DNA of 42,605 nucleotides from NCBI RefSeq assembly GCF_029945705.1, contig NZ_JAQSDC010000010.1, positions 1 through 42,605 on the forward strand, written 5' to 3'. Below are positions 8,274 through 16,909 of this stretch, in pieces (the stretch's first letter is position 1; each line of letters opens with the position of its first letter). Below the pieces are notes generated by a model, which made no database searches, had not been told where the DNA came from, and was given only the letters and a program-made list of their open reading frames with translations. Origin of the DNA: Methylotenera sp. (GTDB taxonomy: Bacteria; Pseudomonadota; Gammaproteobacteria; Burkholderiales; Methylophilaceae). The position numbers and the translations under genes were made by a program.

Positions 8274-8302
8274 ACTTTCTATCATTTGGCCTGCGTACTC
8301 AA

Positions 8303-9091
8303 ATGTCAATAGCGCATTGCTCAAATCAGCAACAACTACAAGCATGGCTTGCCTCCACTGCGGGGCAATATTTACAAGCTAAAGAACAGGTTTTGTACGA
8401 CAAGGCTGTGGTGGATTTGTTTGGATTTAACGCCTTGCAAATGGGCTGTGCGCAAATGGAGTTGTTGCAGAACTCTCGTATTCCTAATCGATTTGTGGCT
8501 TCTGAATTTGCTTCGACTACTACAAAAAATCAGCTCAGTTGTAGCGATGATTTTTTACCTTTTGCAGACATGAGCATCGATTTATTATTGTTGCCACATC
8601 GGCTAGAATTCAGCGAGCGTCCACATCAAACCTTGCGTGAAGCGGCGAGGGTGATGATGCCAGAGGGTCATCTGGTGATCTCTGGGTTTAACCAATTAAG
8701 TTTATGGGGGGCAACGGCTGGTTTTAAAAAAGCTATTTCAAACCATCTATCTTATCCTTGGAATGGTAAGTTTATAGGCTTAGCGCGTTTAAAAGATTGG
8801 TTGGCCTTGCTCGGTTTTGAGGTGGTTTCGGTAGAAATGTGCTGTCATATTCCACCTTTCGAGCAGCCGTCTTGGCACAAACGCTTTTCTTTTTTTGATA
8901 AGGTTAGCAGTAGGCGCTGTGCTATGCTGGGTGGTGTGTATTTCATTGTGGCTAAAAAGCGCGTAGTGGGAATGACGCCTATTAAACCAAACTGGAAGCT
9001 TTCACCTTTGAAGTCGCCATTGATTCCGAGCCCAACACAGTCAAAACCCACACAGAAAAATTTATTAAAACAACGTGGTAGAAAAAATTAA
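8303..9091 (+). CDS. yafS: SAM-dependent methyltransferase, YafS-like
   Basis: This is a class I methyltransferase of unknown substrate. The fold is visible as LPFADMSIDLLLLPHRLEF (acidic motif after the cofactor site), LREAARVMMPEGHLVISGFN (post-motif with the PxG turn) and a C-terminal LLGFEVVSVEM strand. The glycine-rich SAM loop is degenerate: the expected hxGxGxG region reads LFGFNALQMGCAQ. The last ~45 residues are Pro/Ser/Lys-rich and probably disordered. It lies between gloB and rnhA exactly as E. coli yafS does, and that position is the main basis for the name. Its ATG is 29 bases from the divergent gloB start, and it ends 6 bases before rnhA. A true enzymatic role is likely but unproven. 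Confidence 0.8.
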   Translation: MSIAHCSNQQQLQAWLASTAGQYLQAKEQVLYDKAVVDLFGFNALQMGCAQMELLQNSRIPNRFVASEFASTTTKNQLSCSDDFLPFADMSIDLLLLPHRLEFSERPHQTLREAARVMMPEGHLVISGFNQLSLWGATAGFKKAISNHLSYPWNGKFIGLARLKDWLALLGFEVVSVEMCCHIPPFEQPSWHKRFSFFDKVSSRRCAMLGGVYFIVAKKRVVGMTPIKPNWKLSPLKSPLIPSPTQSKPTQKNLLKQRGRKN

Positions 9092-9097
9092 AGAGAT

Positions 9098-9556
9098 ATG
9101 AACAATAATAAAGAAGTTGAAATTTATGCGGATGGCGCCTGTAAGGGCAATCCTGGTCCAGGGGGATGGGGAGCATGGATAAGCTACGCAGGGCGTGAAA
9201 AAGAGTTGTTTGGTGGCGAGTTGTTGACGACTAATAATCGTATGGAGTTAACGGCAGTTATTCGAGCGTTAGAGGCACTAAATCAATCATGCCATGCCAA
9301 AGTATTTACTGATTCGGTCTATGTACAAAAAGGGATGACGGAGTGGATAGTCGGTTGGAAAGCGCGTAATTGGCGTACAGCAGATAAAAAACCTGTTAAA
9401 AATGACGATCTATGGCGTGCTTTGGATGTATTGGCGCAGCAGCATACAGTGCAATGGATTTGGGTAAAAGGCCATGCTGGTAATGTAGGAAATGAGCGGG
9501 CAGATATGCTGGCGAATAAAGGTGTAGAGCAGATTTTACAAGGAGTTGTAGCATAA
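9098..9556 (+). CDS. rnhA: Ribonuclease HI
   Basis: RNase HI cuts RNA in RNA-DNA hybrids, removing primers and R-loops. All four carboxylates are visible: Asp12 in [16 protein letters not shown], Glu50 in NNRMELTA, Asp72 in FTDSVYV and Asp136 in NERADMLA; the loop histidine is in VKGHAGN. Length is 152 residues (E. coli 155). AGAG precedes the ATG. The stop and the start of dnaQ overlap by one base (TAATG), so the two are translationally coupled. E. coli has rnhA and dnaQ divergent, whereas here they are co-directional. Confidence 0.97.
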   Translation: MNNNKEVEIYADGACKGNPGPGGWGAWISYAGREKELFGGELLTTNNRMELTAVIRALEALNQSCHAKVFTDSVYVQKGMTEWIVGWKARNWRTADKKPVKNDDLWRALDVLAQQHTVQWIWVKGHAGNVGNERADMLANKGVEQILQGVVA

Positions 9557-10263
9557 TGCGTCAAATCTTTTTAGATACAGAAACCACTGGTTTGTATCAC
9601 GCACAAGGACACCGTGTCATTGAGGTGGCTGCGGTTGAGGTGGTTAATCGTCGATTAACCAAGCAGCATTTTCACTACTATTTGAATCCAGACCGTGAAA
9701 TTGATCAAGGTGCACAAGAAGTGCACGGGATCTCACTGGAATTCTTACAAGACAAGCCACGTTTTGCTGATATTGCGAATGAGTTAATTGCCTTTATCGC
9801 AGACTCTGAGTTAATCATGCACAACGCGCCGTTTGATGTCGGCTTTCTAAATAGAGAGTTCGGATTAATCGAGCAAAAACCAGTTGAGTCGATTGCTGCA
9901 AAAATTACTGATACGCTCAAAATTGCTAAAGAAATGCGCCCTGGACAGCGTAATAGTTTAGATGCACTGTGTAAACATTATGGCATTGATAACTCTAGGC
10001 GCACGTTGCATGGCGCGTTGCTAGATGCTGAGTTACTCGCTGATGTTTATATGGCAATGACGCGCGGTCAAGATAGTTTGATGATGGAACTGGATAAACC
10101 CCAACAAAAGAATAGTGACGCTATGCAGCAGATTAAGCAACCCGTGTTAGTTAAGTTAGCCAACCAAGCAGAGATTTCTGCACATGATGAATATATCGCT
10201 TCATTAGCAAAATCTAGCGATTGCTTATGGACTAAATTAGAAGCAAATACTACAGAATCATAA
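9556..10263 (+). CDS. dnaQ: DNA polymerase III epsilon subunit (3'-5' proofreading exonuclease)
   Basis: DnaQ is the proofreading subunit of the replicative polymerase core. The DEDDh exonuclease motifs are complete: Asp7 and Glu9 in LDTETTGL, Asp94 in HNAPFDVGF, His152 and Asp157 in LHGALLDAEL. Length is 235 residues, about the family norm. The C-terminal part after about 185, which tethers to the polymerase alpha subunit, is less conserved. No clamp-binding motif was identified with confidence. It starts on the last base of the rnhA stop codon. Confidence 0.95.
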   Translation: MRQIFLDTETTGLYHAQGHRVIEVAAVEVVNRRLTKQHFHYYLNPDREIDQGAQEVHGISLEFLQDKPRFADIANELIAFIADSELIMHNAPFDVGFLNREFGLIEQKPVESIAAKITDTLKIAKEMRPGQRNSLDALCKHYGIDNSRRTLHGALLDAELLADVYMAMTRGQDSLMMELDKPQQKNSDAMQQIKQPVLVKLANQAEISAHDEYIASLAKSSDCLWTKLEANTTES

Positions 10264-10310
10264 ATAGAAAAATATCAATAAAATATATCAAAGTATAGAA
10301 GGCTAATTGT

Positions 10311-11396
10311 ATGAATAAAACGATTATTGTGACTGGTGGCGCTGGTTTTATTGGCGCTAATTTTGTATTAGCTTGGATCAAGCAGGGGCTAGGCCCAATA
10401 GTCAATCTTGATAAGCTGACTTATGCAGGCAACTTAGAAAACCTAGTGGAAATTCAGCATAATCCAGAGCATATTTTTGTTCATGGAGATATTGGTGACC
10501 AGTCACTGGTCGCTGAGTTATTAGCTAAACATAAGCCTTGTGCGGTCGTAAATTTTGCTGCAGAAAGCCATGTAGATCGCTCTATTCACGGCCCTGAAGA
10601 CTTCATTCAAACCAACGTGGTCGGCACGTTCCACTTGTTAGAAGCTGTGCGTACCTATTGGGGTGGCTTAAGTGTTGAGAATCGTAACGACTTTAGATTT
10701 TTACATGTTTCAACTGATGAGGTGTACGGCTCTCTGAGTAAATCCGATGCTGCATTCACTGAAACCCATCCATATGCGCCAAATAGCCCATATTCAGCCT
10801 CTAAGGCCGCTTCAGATCATTTGGTGCGAGCATATCACCATACTTATGGTATGCCGACATTAACCACAAATTGCTCTAATAATTATGGTCCACATCATTT
10901 TCCAGAAAAATTAATCCCTTTAGTGATTCATAATGCGCTCGCAGGCAAACCATTGCCAATTTACGGTACTGGTCAGCAGATTCGAGATTGGCTGTATGTT
11001 GAGGACCATTGTGCTGCAATTAGACGTGTTTTAGAGGCAGGGCAGGTTGGGGAGGTATATAACATAGGCGGTTGGAATGAAAAACCTAATATAGAAGTGG
11101 TGAAAATACTTTGCAGAATGTTAGATGTAAAGAAACCACGCGAAGATGGTCAGTCTTATGTAGATCAAATCACTTATGTTGAGGATCGTTTAGGTCACGA
11201 CCAACGTTATGCGATTGACGCTACAAAAATAGCAACACAGTTAGGCTGGAAGCCAAAAGAAACCTTTGAAACAGGTATTGAGAAAACTGTGAATTGGTAT
11301 CTTGAACATCAAGAGTGGGTAGCTAATGTAACGAGTGGTGATTATCGTCACTGGGTAGCGAAGCATTATGAGGAACGTGGCGAAGAGATGGCTTAA
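10311..11396 (+). CDS. rfbB: dTDP-glucose 4,6-dehydratase
   Basis: RfbB (RmlB) converts dTDP-glucose to dTDP-4-keto-6-deoxyglucose, the second step toward dTDP-rhamnose and other deoxy sugars. The NAD loop [10 protein letters not shown] is at residues 9-18. [10 protein letters not shown], the [10 protein letters not shown] active-site Tyr-x3-Lys, [18 protein letters not shown] and [13 protein letters not shown] are all hallmark segments. Length is 361 residues, normal. AGAAGG lies 8 bases before the ATG. It is 47 bases after dnaQ and no rfbA, rfbC or rfbD is beside it, which is unusual because these genes normally cluster. The others may be elsewhere on the chromosome, or the product may serve another sugar pathway. 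Confidence 0.94.
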   Translation: MNKTIIVTGGAGFIGANFVLAWIKQGLGPIVNLDKLTYAGNLENLVEIQHNPEHIFVHGDIGDQSLVAELLAKHKPCAVVNFAAESHVDRSIHGPEDFIQTNVVGTFHLLEAVRTYWGGLSVENRNDFRFLHVSTDEVYGSLSKSDAAFTETHPYAPNSPYSASKAASDHLVRAYHHTYGMPTLTTNCSNNYGPHHFPEKLIPLVIHNALAGKPLPIYGTGQQIRDWLYVEDHCAAIRRVLEAGQVGEVYNIGGWNEKPNIEVVKILCRMLDVKKPREDGQSYVDQITYVEDRLGHDQRYAIDATKIATQLGWKPKETFETGIEKTVNWYLEHQEWVANVTSGDYRHWVAKHYEERGEEMA

Positions 11397-11408
11397 TGTT
11401 AAATTTCT

Positions 11409-11478
11409 GGAAGCTATATCAATGCAAGCTTCCATAGCGACTAAAATAGTCAGGATTTAAGTTAAGCTAATAACTTAA
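11409..11478. other. Three short inverted repeats between rfbB and queD
   Basis: Consecutive hairpins can form at 11409-11433 (7-bp stem GGAAGCT/AGCTTCC), 11439-11451 (5-bp stem) and 11457-11478 (8-bp stem TTAAGTTA/TAACTTAA, overlapping the queD stop). The two genes converge here, so this may be where both transcripts end, but there is no proper T-run. Confidence 0.3.
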
Positions 11479-11915
11479 CCTAGTGCATCAGCCCAATTAT
11501 TGGGAGTTTCATATAAACGTACTTTTTCTAATTTTAAATGGTTGCCATAAGTATCTTGATACTGGCTTTTAAGTATTTTAAATGCTTCAGCAGCCATGTT
11601 CTCTGCGGTGGGTACGGTGGGAAATACCACCGTTTTGTGGTTAGGCAGAGAGTTCAAGAAATTCAATATTTCTATATCGTGTTGATATACCAAAAATGCA
11701 TGGTCCCATACATTAACAACGGCACTTTTTGCTATCGCTTTTACGTCAGAAAAATCCATCACCATGCCATTTTCAGAGGCATTTTCAAGCGTAATGATGT
11801 CGCCAGAGAGGGTGATTTCAATGGCATAGCGATGCCCATGCAAGTTTTTACATTGGCTTTTATGGCTTGGAATACGATGCCCAGCGTCAAATTCTAGGCG
11901 GGTGGTGATTTGCAT
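11475..11915 (-). CDS. queD: 6-carboxy-5,6,7,8-tetrahydropterin synthase (QueD/PTPS family)
   Basis: QueD makes 6-carboxytetrahydropterin from dihydroneopterin triphosphate, an early step to preQ0 and queuosine. The three zinc histidines are His13 (FDAGHR), His26 and His28 (NLHGHRY). The active-site Cys22 is in SQCKN, and the remaining catalytic or binding residues fit Asp71-His72 (WDHAF), Glu105 (PTAENMA) and Glu136 (LYETPNNWA). At 146 residues it is slightly longer than the E. coli enzyme (121). No other queuosine gene is nearby. It is read from the minus strand, converging on rfbB, and lies downstream of the EAL gene by about 100 bases. No clear ribosome site was seen in front of the ATG. 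Confidence 0.9.
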   Translation of the reverse strand: MQITTRLEFDAGHRIPSHKSQCKNLHGHRYAIEITLSGDIITLENASENGMVMDFSDVKAIAKSAVVNVWDHAFLVYQHDIEILNFLNSLPNHKTVVFPTVPTAENMAAEAFKILKSQYQDTYGNHLKLEKVRLYETPNNWADALG

Positions 11916-12012
11916 GGCGGTGACTTAATTGAGAAATTATGACAATTATACGCTGACTGTTCATTATTTTAAGCTAAGCGTAATTCAAAAATCTTAAGCT
12001 CTGTATTTGAAC

Positions 12013-13854
12013 TTAAGTGAGTTGTTGCGTTTTAAATGCGTCTAACCAAATGACAAACACTTCAAAAGACATGGGTTTCCCATAGTAATAACCTTGAATC
12101 TTTTCACAATTCATTTCTTTTAATATGTTGAGGCATGCTAAATCCTCAACACCCTCAGCAATCACCTCTTTACCTAAGCTATGGGCTAACTTAATGATGG
12201 ATTTAACAATGGCTTTATCTTGAGTTGAGTTAGAGATGTTACGTACAAAACTTTGATCAATTTTGACGATGTCGATTGGCATATTGCGCAGGCGTGCCAT
12301 GGATGAGTAGCCTGTGCCGAAATCATCTAGGGCGATTTTGCAGCCCAATTGTACAATTTGATCTAGTACCTGCAACACTTTTACTTCGTCAACTAGAATG
12401 TCATTCTCAGTGATTTCTATAGTTAGACCGCTAGCGGAGATATTCCATAGGCTAATAGATTGTGAGAGTAGTTCAGGTAAGTCCGAATCTAATAAATCAC
12501 TACTACTTAAGTTGATTGTCAGCGAAACATTATGTTGGTGGATAGCCGCTAACTCAGCACAATGCTGACATGCATTATTGATCAACCAGCGTATGAATAC
12601 TTTACCAAAACCTTTTTTATAAATAACATCAAGCAACCTTGCAGGTGAAATAGACTGCCACTCTTGATTTGGCCAGCGCAATAATACTTCTGCACTTGTG
12701 CACTGTTCAGTGATACTAACTTTATCTGATATAGATTTATCGTTAATAGTGACTATTGGCTGCAAGAAAAGTGATAGTTCATTTTGCTGTAATGCCTCAA
12801 TAATAGCCTCATCAAGAAGTTGCGAACTCATGAATGATGAGGAGATATTCTGGTCGTATATTTTAATTTTCTCATTTTTAACGATGGCTTGATTTAAAGC
12901 TAATTTAGCGTACTCATATAGAAAAATGGCGTTTGTTTGTATGTTGAAAGTGCTTATAGCACCAAAGTGAGGGTTTAGTATTAAAGTGATTTTTTCCAGT
13001 GGGAGTGAGGTTTCAAAAGCGTGCAGGAGTTTTGTAGCGATTAGGTTTAATTGAGTTGGCGACTTTAAGGGGTTAATTAAAACGGCTAAATCAATAGCAC
13101 CTACATGAAATAAGGTTGCATCATCATTTAAGTGTTGTTGTATGGTGTGTATGACCGCCAGCATCAAGTTAGATGAAGCAGAGTTTAGTTGGGATGCCTC
13201 TCCATGATTGATGTTGAGGTTTATTAATATCAAACCTAAGTGTACTGACTCAGGAAGATGTGCAGACTTTGACAAATCGTTTTGCTGGTTGTTATTTAAA
13301 CTCTGGTTGTTGCTCAAACTTAGGTTAAGTAAGCTAAGTAACAAATGTTGATTTGGAAGGCCCGTCTCTAAATCAAAGTTCTGTACATAACTGAATTTAT
13401 ATTGTTCAAGCTGGTTTGTTACACGTGCTATAAGGTGATTGAGTAAACTTTGAAATTGCACATTTTTGCTAGATTTTAATTCTAAACAACGCGTTAGCAA
13501 AAAGGCGGCATCTAAATTTGCACCTAATTTGTAATCGTTAAGCCAAGCAAGTAGAAAGTTGTTTATTCGTTGGTTCAGCTGGGACCAACTTAACTTTTGT
13601 GGCCAACTGCTAATTGCAAGTGTTGTGTTTTTTAATACACTATTTCCAGCGTTATACGGTTCAGTTTTTACAAACTGCTCATACACTAGGGAATTGAAAA
13701 CATAGTCACCCGTAACGTCAGAGGCTTTTATATTATAACTAGTCATCAGTTGTAGCAGTAAGTTTGAGTCTAATTGGATTTCAAAGTCTTGGTATAACGT
13801 TGTGCTGTTGGATTGATGTGCTAGTTGTAATGTAATGTCGGTAAGATTAGGCAT
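12013..13854 (-). CDS. EAL-domain cyclic di-GMP phosphodiesterase with degenerate GGDEF domain
   Basis: This is a predicted cytoplasmic c-di-GMP phosphodiesterase of 613 residues. Residues 1-155 match nothing I recognise. A GGDEF-like domain follows (DLETGLPNQHLL near 162), but its signature reads GAIDL near 252-256, so cyclase activity is very unlikely. The EAL domain (about 350-605) looks active: EVL at 389, INLSSSD near 447, EITEND near 480, DDFGTG at 510-515, VKID at 531-534 and AEGVED near 566. The EAL motif itself is EVL, a tolerated variant. The ATG at 13854 overlaps the end of the HD-GYP gene by 8 bases (ATGCCTAA); an in-frame GTG at 13869 is the alternative. Product pGpG would be cleared by Orn, encoded 4.5 kb away. 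Confidence 0.9.
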   Translation of the reverse strand: MPNLTDITLQLAHQSNSTTLYQDFEIQLDSNLLLQLMTSYNIKASDVTGDYVFNSLVYEQFVKTEPYNAGNSVLKNTTLAISSWPQKLSWSQLNQRINNFLLAWLNDYKLGANLDAAFLLTRCLELKSSKNVQFQSLLNHLIARVTNQLEQYKFSYVQNFDLETGLPNQHLLLSLLNLSLSNNQSLNNNQQNDLSKSAHLPESVHLGLILINLNINHGEASQLNSASSNLMLAVIHTIQQHLNDDATLFHVGAIDLAVLINPLKSPTQLNLIATKLLHAFETSLPLEKITLILNPHFGAISTFNIQTNAIFLYEYAKLALNQAIVKNEKIKIYDQNISSSFMSSQLLDEAIIEALQQNELSLFLQPIVTINDKSISDKVSITEQCTSAEVLLRWPNQEWQSISPARLLDVIYKKGFGKVFIRWLINNACQHCAELAAIHQHNVSLTINLSSSDLLDSDLPELLSQSISLWNISASGLTIEITENDILVDEVKVLQVLDQIVQLGCKIALDDFGTGYSSMARLRNMPIDIVKIDQSFVRNISNSTQDKAIVKSIIKLAHSLGKEVIAEGVEDLACLNILKEMNCEKIQGYYYGKPMSFEVFVIWLDAFKTQQLT

Positions 13855-15463
13855 AGTAATTGTTAGCACTTAAGCCATAACTGTCAGGCGGCAATCCTCT
13901 CACAATTTTATAAGGTTCGCCTGAAGCTGTCAGAGGTGAATTGATTAAATTTATAATCGCTGGATATTCATTTCTAGTTTTGTCTGGGTTGAGCAATATC
14001 ATGATTCTAGGTAGCAAGCGCCTTACACTATTTTGTTGAATTACAACGCCAACCTCACCAGAATTGAGTTCTACAAGTGAACTCACTGGATACATGCCTA
14101 AAAATTGTACTAGTTGGTCAATCAATACACCGTTAAACTTAAAGCCACGCAGAGAGTGAATTTCCTCTAAAGCAATTTGGTTATACACGCCTTTTGCGTA
14201 GACCTTATTAGTTGTTAGTGCACAATAGGTATCAACTAGGCCAGCCATTTGACCCGTCAAACTTATTTGGTTGCCTGATAATTTATATGGATAACCGCTA
14301 CCGTCTATGCGCTCATGGTGTTGTGAAACCGTTAAAATAACTGTGCTGGAAATATTTTCTGTAGCTTCTAATAAGGCAAGTGCATGCTCGACATGCTTTT
14401 TTAGAATTTCAAATTCATCATGCGTAATTTTGTCTAATTTATGTAATAAATCCGTAGGTATTTTTGCTTTGCCTATATCTTGTAGTAAACCAGCCAAGCC
14501 CAAATCTTTTACTTGTTTTTTAGGGAGAGACATGAAATTTGCCAATGCCATGAGCGTAATTGAAACGCTCATGGCATGGTTGTATGAATAATCATCGGTC
14601 TGCTTCAACTTAGCCAGCCATAACAGTGCATCAGGATTGCGCTCAATGCTTTCTACCATACCATCTAAAGCTTCATGTATTTTAGTTAAATCAATTTCAT
14701 GATCAAGCGCTAGCGCCTCAAACATCTCTTTTGTCGCGAGTTGTGATTTCTCATAAATAGGGTAAATAGCCGCTATTTCATCTTCAACGGGTGGAGCTTC
14801 ATCAAAAATAGTAATTTTGTCACCATCGTGACGATCTTCACTTTTTGCTAGATTAGTTTTTAAAGTATTTTTATCAATATTAGATTTGAGCTTTTTCTGT
14901 TTGCCACCCCAGCTAGTTAGTCCGGAAATAAAATTAGAAAAATCAGTTTTAATCTGTGTGGCTAGCGTTGTATTGTCAGCACTTTTATCAGCACTAATCT
15001 CAACGACTTTATTGTCAGTAATATACTGTACTTTAAATACGGCATCAGAGTTGGTGGATTTTGTTTCACCAGATAGAGCAGCTTGATTCCCTGAGTGTAT
15101 TTCTTTCAGAATATCAACAAATGAGAACTTAACATTTGGTGTGCCAAGTTTCGTAGTTTTATTGATAGCGTTGCTAGTTTGTTTGCCAGTATAAGCGTCT
15201 AACGTTACTCGATTAATGGTGCCATCTCGTTTAATGGCTACTTGCTCTTTGGGGGCCGCTCTAAAGTGAAGGCCAACAGACACGGTGCGGTCTACATAGA
15301 CAAATTCGCACAAAGATGCAATCGTGGTAATTTGCTCATCATCTTCAATAAGCAGACCTTCAAGCATAAAAGGCGTACCCAACCACGGTCTGTCAAGCTC
15401 ACATACAAACATCCCAATATCTAAAAGGGATGCTAGAGTTTTTTCGCGGCGAATGTCTGTCAT
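13847..15463 (-). CDS. HD-GYP domain protein with N-terminal DUF3391
   Basis: HD-GYP enzymes hydrolyse c-di-GMP to pGpG and GMP. The 538 residues comprise a DUF3391-like N-terminus (about 1-70, DIGMFVCELDRPWLGTPF), a long low-conservation linker (about 90-235) and an HD-GYP domain (about 290-470). The GYP part is canonical, HHERIDGSGYP at 382-392, and His296, Lys332 and Asp411 are in place. The HD motif is altered: LLQDIGK has Gln328 where the family has a metal-binding His (codon CAA, checked on the DNA). The enzyme may therefore bind metal differently or be inactive. The gene is followed by the EAL gene with an 8-base overlap, so two types of c-di-GMP phosphodiesterase share one transcript. 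Confidence 0.9.
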   Translation of the reverse strand: MTDIRREKTLASLLDIGMFVCELDRPWLGTPFMLEGLLIEDDEQITTIASLCEFVYVDRTVSVGLHFRAAPKEQVAIKRDGTINRVTLDAYTGKQTSNAINKTTKLGTPNVKFSFVDILKEIHSGNQAALSGETKSTNSDAVFKVQYITDNKVVEISADKSADNTTLATQIKTDFSNFISGLTSWGGKQKKLKSNIDKNTLKTNLAKSEDRHDGDKITIFDEAPPVEDEIAAIYPIYEKSQLATKEMFEALALDHEIDLTKIHEALDGMVESIERNPDALLWLAKLKQTDDYSYNHAMSVSITLMALANFMSLPKKQVKDLGLAGLLQDIGKAKIPTDLLHKLDKITHDEFEILKKHVEHALALLEATENISSTVILTVSQHHERIDGSGYPYKLSGNQISLTGQMAGLVDTYCALTTNKVYAKGVYNQIALEEIHSLRGFKFNGVLIDQLVQFLGMYPVSSLVELNSGEVGVVIQQNSVRRLLPRIMILLNPDKTRNEYPAIINLINSPLTASGEPYKIVRGLPPDSYGLSANNYYA

Positions 15464-15514
15464 TAAGTTACGCTTTTTAGTTTTTCAGTTTAATGCTTGT
15501 GTCATAAATAATCT

Positions 15515-15520
15515 ATTATA
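15515..15520 (-). promoter_or_regulatory. Candidate -10 element for the HD-GYP/EAL unit
   Basis: A consensus TATAAT lies on the minus strand 52 bases before the HD-GYP start, in the 184-bp gap after rsgA. No good -35 was found at the right distance, so support is weak. Confidence 0.25.
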
Positions 15521-15647
15521 TTGCAAGCTTTTATTTTTGTTGATATTTTTTACATTGGTTTACTTTTAACGCTACATTTTCTCAACGTGCTTTTAACTTT
15601 CTTTAGTGACTAAAGCTGATTTTTATATTGACGTAAGATGATCGTAA

Positions 15648-16619
15648 CTAAATCTCTAAACGCAGCATTTTATAAATAGCGAGTCTTTCGGGTGTTATTT
15701 TGTGAGCTTCTACTGCAGATGTAATTGCACAGTCTGGTTCTTGTAAATGTTTACAGTTATTAAATCTACATTTACCTAGATATGGTCTGAACTCTATAAA
15801 GGCATGTTCAAGCTCATCTGTGCTGAGGTGATGTAAGCCAAACTCCTGCAAGCCTGGCGAGTCAATTAATTGGCTATGTTCATCAAGGTGATATAGATGC
15901 GCGGCTGTAGTGGTATGTTTTCCGCTATCTAAAACGTGGCTGACTTCGCGCGTGCGTACATCTTCATTAGGCAAAAGCGCATTAATGATGGTGGATTTCC
16001 CCATGCCCGACTGACCCACTAAAATACTTGCTTCATTCTGCAAGTAAGGTCTAAGTGTTGAAATATCTTCTTTAGCTGACAGCGAAAGCACTTGGTAGCC
16101 TAAATCCGTGTAGAGTTTTAGTTTTTGTTTGGCATCATCATTGTCAGCTAAGTCACACTTATTTAACACAATCAAAGCTTTGATATTAGCCGCTTCTGCG
16201 GCAATTAGGCAGCGATTGAGCAAAGCTTCGTAAAAACTAGGCTGTGTGGCAAGTACAATGATAATCTGCGTAACATTAGCCGCTAATATTTTACTTTTGA
16301 AGGCATTGCTACGATATAGCAAGGTTTTGCGTGGCAATGTTGATTCAACAACGCCTTCGTGTTTATCTGTAAGTTTTAGAGTGACAAGATCACCACAGGC
16401 TAAATCGGTTTTTTTGCCGCGTGTGACACAGCTAATGCGTTTTTTATCTGTCAGCTCAACTTGAAACCGTTTGCCATAAGCGGCGACAACGGTGCCTTTA
16501 ATCGTGGAGTCATTTAGTTGTGAGGTTTGCTTGATTGATGCTGCTTGAGTAGTAGTCAAATTATTCAGTAAATTTATAATAGGTTTGGTTAAGGTATTTG
16601 GCGACGTTGAGTTCTTCAT
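15648..16619 (-). CDS. rsgA: Ribosome small subunit-dependent GTPase A
   Basis: RsgA is the circularly permuted GTPase that checks late 30S subunit assembly. After an OB-fold region (KGTVVAAYGKRFQVEL), the motifs come in permuted order: G4 NKCD at 153-156, G1 GQSGMGKS at 202-209 and G3 DSPG at 253-256. The C-terminal zinc knuckle has Cys284, Cys289, His291 and Cys297 (CRFNNCKH...DC). Length would be 323 residues from the ATG at 16619, but that start overlaps the cytochrome gene by 59 bases. A TTG at 16559, 1 base after the cytochrome stop, would give 303 residues and a clean junction. Neither has a good ribosome site, so the start is open. It is the last gene of the M48-cytochrome-rsgA unit. 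Confidence 0.93.
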   Translation of the reverse strand: MKNSTSPNTLTKPIINLLNNLTTTQAASIKQTSQLNDSTIKGTVVAAYGKRFQVELTDKKRISCVTRGKKTDLACGDLVTLKLTDKHEGVVESTLPRKTLLYRSNAFKSKILAANVTQIIIVLATQPSFYEALLNRCLIAAEAANIKALIVLNKCDLADNDDAKQKLKLYTDLGYQVLSLSAKEDISTLRPYLQNEASILVGQSGMGKSTIINALLPNEDVRTREVSHVLDSGKHTTTAAHLYHLDEHSQLIDSPGLQEFGLHHLSTDELEHAFIEFRPYLGKCRFNNCKHLQEPDCAITSAVEAHKITPERLAIYKMLRLEI

Positions 16620-16884
16620 CTTCAAACCATTTGAGGCCAATCATGGTGTTGCAGCTACGCACTTGTGCAACTAAGCCTTTAGATGTTTTTACTTTACGTG
16701 ATTCACGAGTATAAATACCAGACCCATCACCACCAAAGCTTTCGGCATGACAGCTTACACAGTTCTTTGCGACTAGTGCCTTACCAGCATTAGCATCTGC
16801 AGATGTAAATGGTTCTGCAGATGCAAGACTACATAGTGCGAGACCAAACGACAATATTAAACTGCTCAATGATAATGATTTCAT
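16561..16884 (-). CDS. Small periplasmic class I cytochrome c
   Basis: This is a 107-residue exported c-type cytochrome. A signal peptide runs to about residue 23 (ASA, then E). The haem attachment motif CVSCH is at 42-46, and Met81 (CNTMIGLKWF) is the likely sixth ligand, with an extra Cys78 nearby. AGGAG lies 5 bases before the ATG at 16884, which decides against the GTG one codon upstream. Electron partner and pathway cannot be told from the sequence; methylotrophs use several small cytochromes c. It is placed between a membrane protease and rsgA in one minus-strand unit. Confidence 0.88.
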   Translation of the reverse strand: MKSLSLSSLILSFGLALCSLASAEPFTSADANAGKALVAKNCVSCHAESFGGDGSGIYTRESRKVKTSKGLVAQVRSCNTMIGLKWFEDEELNVAKYLNQTYYKFTE

Positions 16885-16909
16885 CACAACTCCTAAACGT
16901 ATCTTGCGT

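Noticed and set aside
11538-11897. 119-residue plus-strand frame over queD
   Set aside because: It lies wholly inside queD on the other strand, has no domain and no ribosome site; QueD has all its zinc and catalytic residues.
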